Assembly: GCA_020721005.1 (NCBI GenBank) | Contig: DYNP01000006.1 | Location: 98,200-162,199 of the forward strand | Source: Thiomargarita sp. | GTDB taxonomy: Bacteria > Pseudomonadota > Gammaproteobacteria > Beggiatoales > Beggiatoaceae | Direction of reading: 5' to 3' | DNA length: 64,000 nt | Shown: in pieces, positions 36,067 through 44,959 of the stretch | How the letters are laid out: every line of letters starts with the position of its first letter | Numbering within the stretch: the first letter of the stretch is position 1 | Program-made: the position numbers and the translations under genes | The notes under the pieces: model-generated | The model's input: the letters and a program-made list of their open reading frames with translations, nothing else | What the model was told of the DNA's origin: nothing | Databases searched by the model: none

Positions 36067-37503
36067 TTACAAAAAATTGACTTCTACCATACGACCATGT
36101 GGTTCCTGGGATAGACGAATGTGGACCCCAGCTTTTAATTCAACAGCTTTTTGAATATCCACTCGGTTGCCATTGGGAGAGGTCAAGGAGGTCAGAGCTT
36201 GATTGATGAGCAACCAACGATTTTGATGATAAACACAGTAAGCTTGGGGTTGTCTATCGGCTTCTGGACCGGGCAGATAGTTGTCAAACACATGCCATTT
36301 GAATAAACTTTGCCCATGATACACGATCAATTGGTCATTTGACAACCATTGTCCAAGCCGTTTTTGGCTGCATAAGTTCAGTAGAGGTAAGGGAGTGGGA
36401 ATTAGGGTTTGACAAAATGGACAGGTGATGGGTTTTTGTTCTGGTAACACGACAAACCATTGGTGACTGCAGCGAGGATTGGGGCAGGGGTGTAGTAAAT
36501 TCCAGGTTTTAATCAGGGCTCGTTCCCACTCATAGGCAGTGGGTCTTTCATAGGGAGAATGTAAACCGGTTACAAAAGCTTTGTGAAATAATTGACTGAG
36601 TGCTTTCCCCAGTACAGTCAGTGGGTGAGCAAAATTGGCTTTGGGACGATTGGAATGGTCGTGAGGGTGCTCAATAAATAAGGCTCGTTCTCCCATGCTC
36701 AAGTGTTCGTCTTCTTCAGAGGAAAGAGTAGAGTGCACTTTGGGACCCCGCAAAGGATGGCGATTTAGCAAATATTCATAAATGAGGACCGCCAGGGCAT
36801 GTAAATCGGTACGAATGCTGGCAAACTGTTTACGCGGATGATCAGTTTTCAAGTGCGTAGTAGCCAATACTTCGGGAGCTATGTAGCCGGGAGTTCCATC
36901 GACATCGGGTGGAAAGATTTGGGGCACAACCAGGGAATCAATGTCAATGATGATCATTTGGCCACTCATGGGATCAATGAGAACATTATTATCAGACAAG
37001 TCAGAGTGAGCCAAACCAGCCAAGTGTAAGCGGCTGACTGCTCGGGCTAAAATGATGCAGATTTTAAAGTAATTGATCCAAGTTCCCTGCTCTTCTTTAG
37101 GTAATAATTGGCGCAATTTGGCGCTGACAAACCACCGCCCTTTTTTTTCTTTGCCACGCCATCGACCGGCAGTGAAAAAGTAGTTTTTGGGATATACCGG
37201 GGTCATAACCCCTAATTTGGGTTTGACAATGACACCGGTGGGCCAACAAAATAAACTGCGCCAATAATCGGCATTTTTTTTATCTCCCAAGGTGGGATTA
37301 AATTCGGTTAAAATCTGTTGTAGGCGCCGGCGTCGTTCGGGATCATGATCAGCCGGATAAGTTTGGCGTGAATTTCCCTTGTAAAAACACAATACCGATT
37401 CCTTGTCTCTGGTCAAATAGACTTCTTTCATTGTTCCCTCGCCCACAGGTTCAGGGAAGTACTCAATGATGCGTCCATCTTCCAATTGTGCTTTTTCAGT
37501 CAT
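36067..37503 (-). CDS. TerY-P-type protein kinase with zinc ribbon
   Basis: A Ser/Thr-type kinase of 478 residues. The N-terminal lobe has GEGTMKEVYLTRDKESVLCF (glycine-rich loop and invariant Lys in CFYKG), matching the 'MKxVYxTxDxxSVxCFYK' opening of kinases in the TerY-P triad (vWA protein, PP2C phosphatase, kinase). The catalytic loop reads HSDLSDNNVLID (Asp and Asn kept, about 165-176) and the metal-binding Asp is in IDIDSL. A zinc ribbon follows (CPNPRC about 338 and CPFC about 359), then a beta-rich C-terminus (about 370-478, WLLINQALTSLTSPNG, KAGVHIRLSQ) that could be a degenerate FHA-like domain. A PP2C phosphatase lies upstream, with a DNA methyltransferase between. The phosphorylated target is unknown. 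Confidence 0.8.
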   Translation of the reverse strand: MTEKAQLEDGRIIEYFPEPVGEGTMKEVYLTRDKESVLCFYKGNSRQTYPADHDPERRRRLQQILTEFNPTLGDKKNADYWRSLFCWPTGVIVKPKLGVMTPVYPKNYFFTAGRWRGKEKKGRWFVSAKLRQLLPKEEQGTWINYFKICIILARAVSRLHLAGLAHSDLSDNNVLIDPMSGQMIIIDIDSLVVPQIFPPDVDGTPGYIAPEVLATTHLKTDHPRKQFASIRTDLHALAVLIYEYLLNRHPLRGPKVHSTLSSEEDEHLSMGERALFIEHPHDHSNRPKANFAHPLTVLGKALSQLFHKAFVTGLHSPYERPTAYEWERALIKTWNLLHPCPNPRCSHQWFVVLPEQKPITCPFCQTLIPTPLPLLNLCSQKRLGQWLSNDQLIVYHGQSLFKWHVFDNYLPGPEADRQPQAYCVYHQNRWLLINQALTSLTSPNGNRVDIQKAVELKAGVHIRLSQEPHGRMVEVNFL

Positions 37504-37544
37504 TACTCAATATCTCAATTAACTACATAAATCGAAGTTGCTGA

Positions 37545-37588
37545 TTTGAATCAAAGTTTTCAGAGTTCTAGAATTTTCAAAAGGATGG
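37545..37588. repeat. Degenerate 'TGAATCA..TTTTCAGAGTT' repeat
   Basis: The segment (TTTGAATCAAAGTTTTCAG, then AGAATTTTCAAAAGGATGG) resembles 6424-6470. It fills much of the 124-bp gap between the DNA methyltransferase and kinase genes and contains no gene. Confidence 0.5.
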
Positions 37589-37627
37589 TTTAATATGCGT
37601 CTGAATCAGAGTTGACAGAATTGGAAT

Positions 37628-38641
37628 TTAAGTTTTATTGTTCAATTCTAAAGACATGGAAAAGATGCTGTGTTGTTTTTGTAAACGTTGTTTGGAAATG
37701 GTAATCGCTTGTAATGATTGATCAATACCTATCCATTGACGTTTCAATCGATCAGCCACCGCTGCCGTTGTGCCCCCACCCAAAAATGGATCCAGTACCC
37801 AATTGCCTTCCTCGCTGGCACATTGAATGATGCGTTCCAACAAAGCTTCAGGTTTTTGAGTGGGATAACCCATACGTTCCTCTTGGGTTTTGAATCGACA
37901 ATTTGACCAGAATTCATCAATACCAACTCCAGACATGTCATCGAGATAATTTTTTAGATAGGGTTTACCCGTTTTAGAATAATAAATTTTACCTTCTCGT
38001 TCAAATTGTTCCATTTTTTTTAAAGAAAAGGCCCAAAATCTGCCAGGGGGTGGTTTTATTCCTTTCCACAGGTAAGAGGTATTGCCCCCAGGTTTGGGAG
38101 CCGAGAGATCGGAGACTTTAAACCGCCGCCCATATTCGTCTTGTTTATTATAACTGGCAGCCAGATAAGAGGCGGTGTAATTTTCATAAAGAGGGTTAAA
38201 TTTAGCCAATTTGGCTTCTTTGTTGTAAAAAAAGATGAAATCACAGACTCTGTCAAATTGTTTGGCTCCTTGTTTGGCATTGTTATGAGTGGTGGTCCTT
38301 TTCCAAACAATTTGGTTTCTAAAATTGGCTCTTCCAAAAATTTTATCTAAAACAAATACTTGAATGTAAGCTGCGGCGTGCCAATCGCAGTGTAGAAACA
38401 ATGATCCAGTCAATTTCAATATCCGATGCATTTCCAATACCCGCTCTTTGAGCCAAGCAATGTATTGTTCAATGCCTCCTGACCATCGATCAGAAAAAGT
38501 TTGGATTTCATTGGCATTTTTTCCAATAGCACCATAGTCTCGATTTGAAAAAAAGGGGGGGTCTAGGTAAATCAAGTCAATATCCTCTGATTTCAGATGT
38601 TTTAGAATTTCCAAATTGTCACCCAGTATCAGTTGATTCAT
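37628..38641 (-). CDS. Orphan DNA methyltransferase (beta-type, N6-adenine/N4-cytosine)
   Basis: A site-specific DNA methyltransferase of 337 residues. The catalytic motif IV comes first (IYLDPPFFSN, Pro-Pro-Phe about 27-29) and the SAM-binding motif I near the C-terminus (WVLDPFLGGGTTAAVADRLK, about 285-304), the beta-class order; YPTQKPEALLERII is the conserved segment before it. This class includes both N6-adenine and N4-cytosine enzymes, so the modified base is not decided. No restriction endonuclease gene lies within the window, making it an orphan. It sits 16 bp from the PP2C gene and 124 bp from the kinase gene, all on one strand. The recognition sequence cannot be predicted. Confidence 0.88.
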   Translation of the reverse strand: MNQLILGDNLEILKHLKSEDIDLIYLDPPFFSNRDYGAIGKNANEIQTFSDRWSGGIEQYIAWLKERVLEMHRILKLTGSLFLHCDWHAAAYIQVFVLDKIFGRANFRNQIVWKRTTTHNNAKQGAKQFDRVCDFIFFYNKEAKLAKFNPLYENYTASYLAASYNKQDEYGRRFKVSDLSAPKPGGNTSYLWKGIKPPPGRFWAFSLKKMEQFEREGKIYYSKTGKPYLKNYLDDMSGVGIDEFWSNCRFKTQEERMGYPTQKPEALLERIIQCASEEGNWVLDPFLGGGTTAAVADRLKRQWIGIDQSLQAITISKQRLQKQHSIFSMSLELNNKT

Positions 38642-38657
38642 GGACAGTTGCCTTTTT

Positions 38658-39851
38658 TTAAACTGGATGTAAAACTACCAAGGTGCGATCATCAAATGAA
38701 CCTCGAACTTGGTAACTGTCTAACCAGGTTAATAAACGAGAGGCAGGAGATTCTGCTTGTACCCCTATTTCTTCGGGTATTTTCAATAGGTTAGGGTGAC
38801 TGATCAATTGTTCAATTTCACAGCCTAGAATTCGAGCATAGTCAGTTACAGAGGCCACCCAGGTGGGCTGTGGTCCTTGTTCAGAAATGCGGTATTCTAA
38901 AGTGAGATATTCTGCTTTGTAGTGTTCCAATTCGAGTTCCTGTGGCGGAGATAGCAAATATTCCCTAATGGGAATTGGTAATACACCGTTGAGCATAAGA
39001 TCTCCTAAAAGACGCAACATGCCTTTTTCTGGTGGAAAATAGTCGTCGCTGACTCCATCGGTCATGACCAATAGGGCTTGTAGGGGACCAAAAAATGGGA
39101 AGGTCTTGATGGCTAATAGTTCTCTTGCCAGTTGAGGTCGAGAGGAGGTGATGAATTGGGTTTCGCCACTGAAATTGTTTTTTTCAATTTCGCTCAGCAG
39201 TCCAGTTTGAGGGGTGTTTTTGTAAATGACTGCCGATAATCCGTCACCAATTTGACAAGTGAGAACGAAACTGTAGATAGTTTCCCGTATGGTCACTGTG
39301 GTGTGAAGGACCAGTAACAGGGTGCTGGCAAAGTCTTGCAGGGTTAAATCACGTTCCCCAACCGCTTTGTAATAATATTTTAATTCATCACGATGATGAC
39401 AGGCTTTTTCTATGGCGTGATAGGCTTTCAACAGGGCTTCGTGCAAAAGTTGTTGAGTGAATTCCAAGTCAGGTTGTTGAAATTGATAGGTTTTGGGCAA
39501 ACGGGCAAAGGTTTCGGCATTCCAATGGTCCCGAGTTTGTAGGGTGTGATATCGTAATTTCCTAGCGAGGTAACTGGTTGCACTTTGACAGGCAACTTTA
39601 GCGCCGATGCGGGAGAATAGTTGAGAGCCGGCGCCATCTGCAACGGCAATAATTGTCCATTCTCCACTGCGAGTTACTTCAAACCAATCGTCACAGTTGT
39701 TGCCTTCATGTTTGTGTTTTTTGCCACGCACCCTGGCAGCCACAATTTGAAAGTGGTGGGGTAAGGAGTGTTGTTGGGCAATGGCTTCCGGGTATTTTTC
39801 TCGTTCAGATTGAATGGGTTGCCAACGCCATAGAGTGTGAGAAACGGTCAT
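38658..39851 (-). CDS. PP2C-family Ser/Thr phosphatase
   Basis: A protein phosphatase of 397 residues of the PP2C_2 type. It opens the domain with GKKHKHEGNNCDDWFEV, then IIAVADGAGSQLFSRIGAKV (metal-binding Asp-Gly-Ala-Gly-Ser about 72), FVLTCQIGDGLSAVIY, ALLVMTDGVSDDYFPPE (second metal-binding Asp) and the C-terminal SFDDRTLVVL (Asp-Asp). No membrane helix is visible, so it is cytoplasmic. In TerY-P triads a phosphatase of this type is paired with a kinase like the one at 36067, and the two probably oppose each other on shared substrates. Its ATG overlaps the ampD stop (ATGA), so it is translationally coupled to ampD. Confidence 0.87.
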   Translation of the reverse strand: MTVSHTLWRWQPIQSEREKYPEAIAQQHSLPHHFQIVAARVRGKKHKHEGNNCDDWFEVTRSGEWTIIAVADGAGSQLFSRIGAKVACQSATSYLARKLRYHTLQTRDHWNAETFARLPKTYQFQQPDLEFTQQLLHEALLKAYHAIEKACHHRDELKYYYKAVGERDLTLQDFASTLLLVLHTTVTIRETIYSFVLTCQIGDGLSAVIYKNTPQTGLLSEIEKNNFSGETQFITSSRPQLARELLAIKTFPFFGPLQALLVMTDGVSDDYFPPEKGMLRLLGDLMLNGVLPIPIREYLLSPPQELELEHYKAEYLTLEYRISEQGPQPTWVASVTDYARILGCEIEQLISHPNLLKIPEEIGVQAESPASRLLTWLDSYQVRGSFDDRTLVVLHPV

Positions 39852-40408
39852 GAAATGGTGTCTAGGTGGTGATAGAGTTGTTGCCAGTCAAAACTGGGAC
39901 CAGGGTCAGTTTTGCGATCGGGGGCAATGTGACAGTGTCCAACAATATGGGAACGGGTGAGGTGGGGCCAGGTGTTTTGCAAGAGTGCAATCAGGGCCAC
40001 GAGTTGTTGGTATTGTTGAGGTGTGTAGGGTGTGTAATCTGTGCCTTCTAATTCAATGCCAATGGAGAAGTCGTTACAGCGAGATCGGCCATTGAAACAG
40101 GATAGCCCGGCATGCCAGGCTCGTTTTTGTAAGGAAACATACTGGGTAATTTCTCCAGTTCGTCGAATTAAACAGTGGGCTGAGACGGTGAGCCCGGTGA
40201 GGTTGGTAAAATAGGGGTGAGCGCTCGTGTCTAGGCGGCCCAAGAAGAGTTGGTCAATGCAGGGACCGCTAAATTCTCCAGGGGGGAGACTGATGTTGTG
40301 AATGACAATGAGGTCGATGGGCGTGTTGGGTGGCCGATCGTCATGATGGGGTGAAGGGCAATATCTTACCCCGTGTAGCCAGGTGGCAGTTGGGTTTAGG
40401 GTTAACAT
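39848..40408 (-). CDS. ampD: AmpD, 1,6-anhydro-N-acetylmuramyl-L-alanine amidase
   Basis: A zinc amidase of 186 residues that recycles peptidoglycan by removing the stem peptide from anhydro-muropeptides in the cytoplasm. Features: LIVIHNISLPPGEFSG (zinc His), SAHCLIRRTGEITQYVSLQK, RAWHAGLSCFNGRSRCNDFS, IGIELEGTDYTPYTPQQYQQ and IVGHCHIAPDRKTDPGPSFD (second zinc His, then the Lys-Thr-Asp-Pro motif carrying the third ligand Asp). No signal peptide is seen. It is the first gene of an apparent unit ampD-PP2C-DNA methyltransferase-kinase. Pairing with phosphatase and kinase genes is unusual for this gene and may be only positional. Confidence 0.93.
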   Translation of the reverse strand: MLTLNPTATWLHGVRYCPSPHHDDRPPNTPIDLIVIHNISLPPGEFSGPCIDQLFLGRLDTSAHPYFTNLTGLTVSAHCLIRRTGEITQYVSLQKRAWHAGLSCFNGRSRCNDFSIGIELEGTDYTPYTPQQYQQLVALIALLQNTWPHLTRSHIVGHCHIAPDRKTDPGPSFDWQQLYHHLDTIS

Positions 40409-40428
40409 AAGGTTCTAATTAGCCAGGC

Positions 40429-41190
40429 TTAATGATGGCAGAGACCTATGCCATAGATTTGGTAGTTGGGATAGAATTGGGTGATTCCTAGGTATATTCC
40501 CAGGGCAATGAGGAGAATGCCAAGTAGGTTTCTGAGTAAGGGGTGGCGCGTGGTTTTTAGTAGCCAGGGGGCACTGTTCCCTAGAATCAACAGTAGGGGG
40601 AGGGTGCCGAGTCCAAATGTGAGCATGATCATGCCGCCAGTCAAGGCATTGCCAGTGGCTAAGGATAGGGCTAAGGCTGTGTATACGAGTCCACAAGGTA
40701 ACCAGCCCCATAGTATGCCCAAGGTGAAGCTTTGGGTTAATGTTTGTACCGGGAGCAGTTTTTGGGTGAATGGACTTAGTTTTTTCCAGAGTCGGCTGCC
40801 CAGTTTTTCTAGGAGCAGAAGGATTGGCCACCAGCCTGTGATATAGAGTCCCAAGGCAATGATGAGCAGACTGGCCAGCCAAGTGTGTATCGCAAAAGGT
40901 AGCCATTGGGCCAGTTGTTGACCTATGCTTCCCACCAATAGACCTGCCAGGGTGTAGCTGCTGAGTCTTCCCAAGTTGTAAGTGAGTAAATACAGTTGTA
41001 GACGTTGGGAATTTTGGCGCACGTCCAAGGGCAGGCCCATAGTGAGAATTCCCACGATGCCACCACACATGCCAATGCAGTGTATTGAGCCCAGGAGACC
41101 GGTCAACAGGGCGGGTAATAGTAGGGTGAGCATGTGAGATTGTGGAGCAGCAGTGAGTTGAGCATAAGGGTGTCCGGTTTCAGTTCTCAC
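40429..41190 (-). CDS. Sulfite exporter TauE/SafE-family (DsbD_2-like) membrane protein
   Basis: A membrane protein of up to 253 residues with six predicted helices. After a first hydrophobic segment it has GLLGSIHCIGMCGGIVGILT, the H-C-x-G-M-C-G motif of this family, and later LGILWGWLPCGLVYTALALS and GGMIMLTFGLGTLPLLLILG. The family (UreH-like/DsbD_2) is linked with cytochrome oxidase and copper or thiol handling, but the exact substrate is not known. The GTG at 41190 would give a 19-residue extension; the ATG at 41133 (MLTLLLPALL) is an equally good start, and neither has a clear ribosome binding site. Confidence 0.8.
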   Translation of the reverse strand: MRTETGHPYAQLTAAPQSHMLTLLLPALLTGLLGSIHCIGMCGGIVGILTMGLPLDVRQNSQRLQLYLLTYNLGRLSSYTLAGLLVGSIGQQLAQWLPFAIHTWLASLLIIALGLYITGWWPILLLLEKLGSRLWKKLSPFTQKLLPVQTLTQSFTLGILWGWLPCGLVYTALALSLATGNALTGGMIMLTFGLGTLPLLLILGNSAPWLLKTTRHPLLRNLLGILLIALGIYLGITQFYPNYQIYGIGLCHH

Positions 41191-41222
41191 TGGGTTTTGA
41201 ATGCCCAGTGAGTGGGTTACAG

Positions 41223-42074
41223 TCAGGCTGGTAAGGCTTCTTGTAAGAAGGTAGGTAAGGCAAAACTGGCTTGATGAATGTTGGGGTTGTAATATCGGGT
41301 TTTAAAGGGGCGGTGTTGGGCAGCGTTTAGGTTGAAGGCAGTGAGGTCTGCGGGTCCAGCCAGGGTGACTGACCACCATCCTGAGGGATATACACATTGT
41401 GGAAAGTGCAGGGTACGGGAGCTTTCAAAGCCACAGTCTCGCATGGATTGGTGAATGGCTTGTAATAGTGGGACGTGAAGTAATGGAGATTCTGTTTGTT
41501 GGGCGAGAATGCCTTGTGGAGTGAGGACCCGGACGCAATCTCGATAGAAATTTTCGGTAAACAGACCTTCACTGGGACCAATGGGATCGGAGCTGTCAAT
41601 GATGATCACATCAACGCTGTTCTCAGGTGCTTCAGCCATCCATTTGATGCCGTCTTGAAATAGGAAGTGGGCTCGTTGATCCCGATTGGATTCGCAGAGA
41701 GTGGGAAAATACTGTTCAGAAATTTCGGTAACTCGTTGATCTATCTCAACTTGTAATACTTCCCGAACTGTGGAATGTTTGAGCACTTCCCGCATTGTAC
41801 CGCAGTCTCCTCCCCCAATGATCACGACACGTTGGGGGTTGGGATGGGTGAAAAGGACCGGGTGACTGATCATTTCGTGGTAGATAAAGTTGTCTCGATC
41901 AGTCAGCATGACAATGTTGTCCAGTGTCATCAGTCGACCAAATTGGGTGGTCTCATAAATTGCAATGTGTTGGAAGGGGGTTTGCTCTTCATGGAGTTTG
42001 GCCGTGATCCGTAGGGAAAAGGCGCAGCCATTGGGAGAATCCACTTCTGAAAACCAATTGTGATCTATTTTCAT
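41223..42074 (-). CDS. speE: SpeE, spermidine synthase
   Basis: A polyamine aminopropyltransferase of 283 residues converting putrescine and decarboxylated SAM to spermidine. Features: HIAIYETTQFGRLMTLDNIV, VVIIGGGDCGTMREVLKHST (SAM-binding GGGDxGxxRE), VEIDQRVTEISEQYFP, VDVIIIDSSDPIGPSEGLFT (catalytic Asp; D-S-S-D-P) and LAQQTESPLLHVPL. It lies alone between the calcium-ATPase and the TauE-like gene, same strand. The fold is complete and of normal length. Confidence 0.95.
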   Translation of the reverse strand: MKIDHNWFSEVDSPNGCAFSLRITAKLHEEQTPFQHIAIYETTQFGRLMTLDNIVMLTDRDNFIYHEMISHPVLFTHPNPQRVVIIGGGDCGTMREVLKHSTVREVLQVEIDQRVTEISEQYFPTLCESNRDQRAHFLFQDGIKWMAEAPENSVDVIIIDSSDPIGPSEGLFTENFYRDCVRVLTPQGILAQQTESPLLHVPLLQAIHQSMRDCGFESSRTLHFPQCVYPSGWWSVTLAGPADLTAFNLNAAQHRPFKTRYYNPNIHQASFALPTFLQEALPA

Positions 42075-42121
42075 GAATGTTTAACCTTGAGTAAAAAGCA
42101 GAGGGGGTGGAATTGGTCGGG

Positions 42122-44812
42122 TTATTCCCTTTGTAAGACTGGATTGCCAAACAGTTGATTTCTGATGAGTTTTCTCAGTAGATCCACTGGGACCAGAATG
42201 AAGGCCATAGACAGGACATACAGCCATTCTATGGGTTGTAAGCCAACGGTGCGCATGATTTCTCCTCCAAAACTGATCATCAGGGTTTGAATGAGGATGA
42301 CGCTGCCCATAACGGTGGGGAATAGGTGATTTTCGAAAAAGTTTTCAAATAGGTTGAGGCTTTGGGTCCGCGCATTGAAGGTGTTGAAGATGTGCATGAA
42401 GACAAATAGGGCGAAGAAGGCAGTTAGGAAAGAGGCTTCTGCTTCTTTGGATGTTATTGGGTGACCGCCAGAGAATAGGTTTCGAGTCCAGTCTGAGGTT
42501 AAAAACAGGAGGCTGATCAGGGCTGCAACGCTGCCGTTGATGAGAATTGAGGACCACATGTCTTTGTCGATCAGAGGTTCATTTTTGGGAATGGGTTTTT
42601 CCAATAGGTAGCGTTGGAGGGCGGCTTCCCCGGCAAAAGCGAGACCGGCTAGGGTGTCCATGACAATGTTTAACCAGAGCAGTTGGGTCATAGTGAGGGG
42701 AAGGTCAAAGCCGAAGAAGGGTCCCAAAAAGGCGACTGAGATGGCTGAAAGGTTGACAGTGAGTTGAAATATCAGGAATTTACGAATGGATTTGAAGAGG
42801 GTGCGTCCGTACAAGACTGCTTTGTTGATGGAGGAGAAGTTGTCGTCTAGGATGACGATGTCACTGGATTCTTTGGTCATTTCGGTGCCGCTGCCCATGG
42901 CAAAGCCCACGTCAGCATTTTTGACAGCGGGAGCGTCGTTGACACCGTCTCCAGTCATGCCAACTACCCAGTTCATGTCTTTGGCGAGTTTGACTAGGCG
43001 ACTTTTGTCGGTGGGAAAGGCTCTGGCAACTACATAGAGGTGGGGCAATAGTTCTTTGACTTCGGCGTCGGAGAGCTGGGAGAGTTCCGCGGAAGTGAGT
43101 AGTTTGGCTTTGGGATCTCCTTCTAACAAGCCCACGTCTCGGGCAATGGCTTCTGCGGTCTCTTTGGCGTCGCCAGTGATCATGACAACATGGATACCGG
43201 ATTTTTTGGCGGCTCGCACAGAGTCATAAGAAGTGGGGCGCAAGGCATCTCGTAACCCAAAAATGCCCAACAGGGTCAAGGGTTGGGGCAGGGTGTCTTT
43301 GTCAGTGAGGGGAGCCTCGGTGATCGCCACTGCCAGTAAACGCATAGCACGTCGAGATAGGCGCAACATATGTTCTTCTAAGGAAGATTTATCGTGTAAT
43401 TCTCGACGTTGACCGTTTTCATCCAAATAGTGGGTGCATTTTTCTAAAATAACTTCAGCTGCTCCTTTCACTAAGGTTAAGTTATGTTCCCCAGTGACTT
43501 GGGTGGCAGAGAATTTACGACTGCTATTAAAGGGAATGATTTCTTGAATTTCCAGAGGTTGAATTTGTTCCAACAGGGGACCAACGAAGCGTAACATGGC
43601 TTGTTCAGTGCGGTCGGCACCGACCATTTTAGGATGGTTGGGATCGCTTAAGTCGATGACAGCACTGGTATTGTTGCGCAGAGCGAAGGCCATGAGTTGG
43701 CGAAAGTCTTCGGGTAAATCAGTCAATTGATAGTGACTTTGCAGTTGGCCATTGTAGGTGACGACTTCTTCAACTGTCAATTGTCCTTGGGTTAAAGTTC
43801 CGGTTTTGTCGCTGAATAGGACGGTGAGACTGCCGGCTGTTTCAATACCCAACAGTTTGCGCACTAAAACTTTGACTGATAAAAGTTTTTTCATGTTGAG
43901 CGCCAAGACCATGGCGATCATCATGGGCAGGCCTTCGGGAACGGCGACCACGATGACAATGATGGAGAGAATCATGGCAGTGACCAGGTGCTTGATAATT
44001 TCACCGATGGGATGAGTGAGGTAAACGGCAAGTCCTCCCTCGGTTTGTAAAAAGATGTGGTTAAACATGAAGGCTAGAAAAATTATGGTGGCGCCAATGT
44101 AGCCAAACATGGCAATTTGTTTGCCCAATACAGTTAATTTTTCTTGCAGAGGAGACAATCGAGATTCGGCGGTGACGACTTCTTGCATGGTTTCCCCGTA
44201 GCGAGTTTTATCACCCACGGTGTTGATTTTCAATACGGCTTCTCCATCTTCAATCAGAGCACCTCGATAGAGTTTGTACTTTTCCGGAAGTGGTTGTTCC
44301 TCTTCATCAGGCACTGCAGTTTTGCGGACTGCTTCCGATTCTCCAGTCAGCGAGGCTTCATTGACTTCTAAATGGCCACTGACCAATACTCCATCTGCTG
44401 GAACAGTGTCTCCAGGCTGCAGTAGTACGTAATCGCCAACCACCAGATCATTGATACTGGCTTCAATAAGATGTCCACTGCGAAACACTTTTACTTGAAT
44501 CATGGAGGCTTCTTCCAGCAGTTTTTGGAAGGCATTCTCATTGCTGTGCTCTGACCAGGTGGCAACAAAGGTGGCAATGAAGACGGCAAGCGCAATGCCA
44601 GCTCCTTCATACCATTCGGCATAGCTCAGTGTCCATAATACCAAGGTAATTCCCAAGGCAACTATGAGAATGATAATGATGGGGTCTTTAAGGTTATCCA
44701 AGAGTTTGTCCCAAAAGGTTTCTCGCTCTTGGGTAGTGATGATATTGTTACCGTGGTCGGAACGGGATTTTTGAACTTGTGATTCAGTCAATCCAGTGTA
44801 AGAAAATTTCAT
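42122..44812 (-). CDS. P-type Ca2+-ATPase (SERCA/PMCA-like, P2 type)
   Basis: A cation pump of about 896 residues. In order: an actuator domain with EASLTGESEAV (TGES about 155), PEGLPMMIAMVLALNMKKLL in helix 4, the phosphorylation motif FSDKTGTLTQGQ (Asp about 333), a nucleotide-binding domain with LTLVKGAAEVIL, MITGDAKETAEAIA, and VVGMTGDGVNDAPAVKNADV, then C-terminal membrane helices (LLWLNIVMDTLAGLAFAGEA). The P-E-G-L-P in helix 4, the acidic residues in helix 6 and the lack of an N-terminal metal-binding domain suggest Ca2+ (possibly Mn2+) efflux from the cytoplasm. The ATG at 44812 has a short GAGA ribosome binding site; an upstream TTG would add 23 residues overlapping the terminator region. 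A TerD-like gene lies upstream behind a terminator. Confidence 0.9.
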   Translation of the reverse strand: MKFSYTGLTESQVQKSRSDHGNNIITTQERETFWDKLLDNLKDPIIIILIVALGITLVLWTLSYAEWYEGAGIALAVFIATFVATWSEHSNENAFQKLLEEASMIQVKVFRSGHLIEASINDLVVGDYVLLQPGDTVPADGVLVSGHLEVNEASLTGESEAVRKTAVPDEEEQPLPEKYKLYRGALIEDGEAVLKINTVGDKTRYGETMQEVVTAESRLSPLQEKLTVLGKQIAMFGYIGATIIFLAFMFNHIFLQTEGGLAVYLTHPIGEIIKHLVTAMILSIIVIVVAVPEGLPMMIAMVLALNMKKLLSVKVLVRKLLGIETAGSLTVLFSDKTGTLTQGQLTVEEVVTYNGQLQSHYQLTDLPEDFRQLMAFALRNNTSAVIDLSDPNHPKMVGADRTEQAMLRFVGPLLEQIQPLEIQEIIPFNSSRKFSATQVTGEHNLTLVKGAAEVILEKCTHYLDENGQRRELHDKSSLEEHMLRLSRRAMRLLAVAITEAPLTDKDTLPQPLTLLGIFGLRDALRPTSYDSVRAAKKSGIHVVMITGDAKETAEAIARDVGLLEGDPKAKLLTSAELSQLSDAEVKELLPHLYVVARAFPTDKSRLVKLAKDMNWVVGMTGDGVNDAPAVKNADVGFAMGSGTEMTKESSDIVILDDNFSSINKAVLYGRTLFKSIRKFLIFQLTVNLSAISVAFLGPFFGFDLPLTMTQLLWLNIVMDTLAGLAFAGEAALQRYLLEKPIPKNEPLIDKDMWSSILINGSVAALISLLFLTSDWTRNLFSGGHPITSKEAEASFLTAFFALFVFMHIFNTFNARTQSLNLFENFFENHLFPTVMGSVILIQTLMISFGGEIMRTVGLQPIEWLYVLSMAFILVPVDLLRKLIRNQLFGNPVLQRE

Positions 44813-44875
44813 ATTGGTCTCGAAAGGGGTTGTAATTTGTACATGGGGGTTGATAGTATTATGGTTAACATTCTC

Positions 44876-44913
44876 AAACAAAAACGGAGCCCAAAATGAT
44901 GGTTTTGGACTCC
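44876..44913 (-). terminator. Rho-independent terminator between the TerD-like gene and the Ca2+-ATPase
   Basis: On the minus strand an 11-bp stem (GGAGTCCAAAA pairing with TTTTGGGCTCC, one mismatch) with a 6-base loop is followed by GTTTTTGTTT. It lies about 47 bp past the TerD-like stop codon and about 64 bp before the ATPase start, so the two genes are transcribed separately. Confidence 0.85.
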
Positions 44914-44959
44914 AAGATTTTAATCCTAATTTGTCAATTGATTAGCCAAATTAATGGGA

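Noticed and set aside
40415..41068. 217-codon minus-strand frame overlapping the TauE-like gene
   Set aside because: Out of frame with the real membrane protein and unlike any protein (His/Pro/Thr rich); a shadow.
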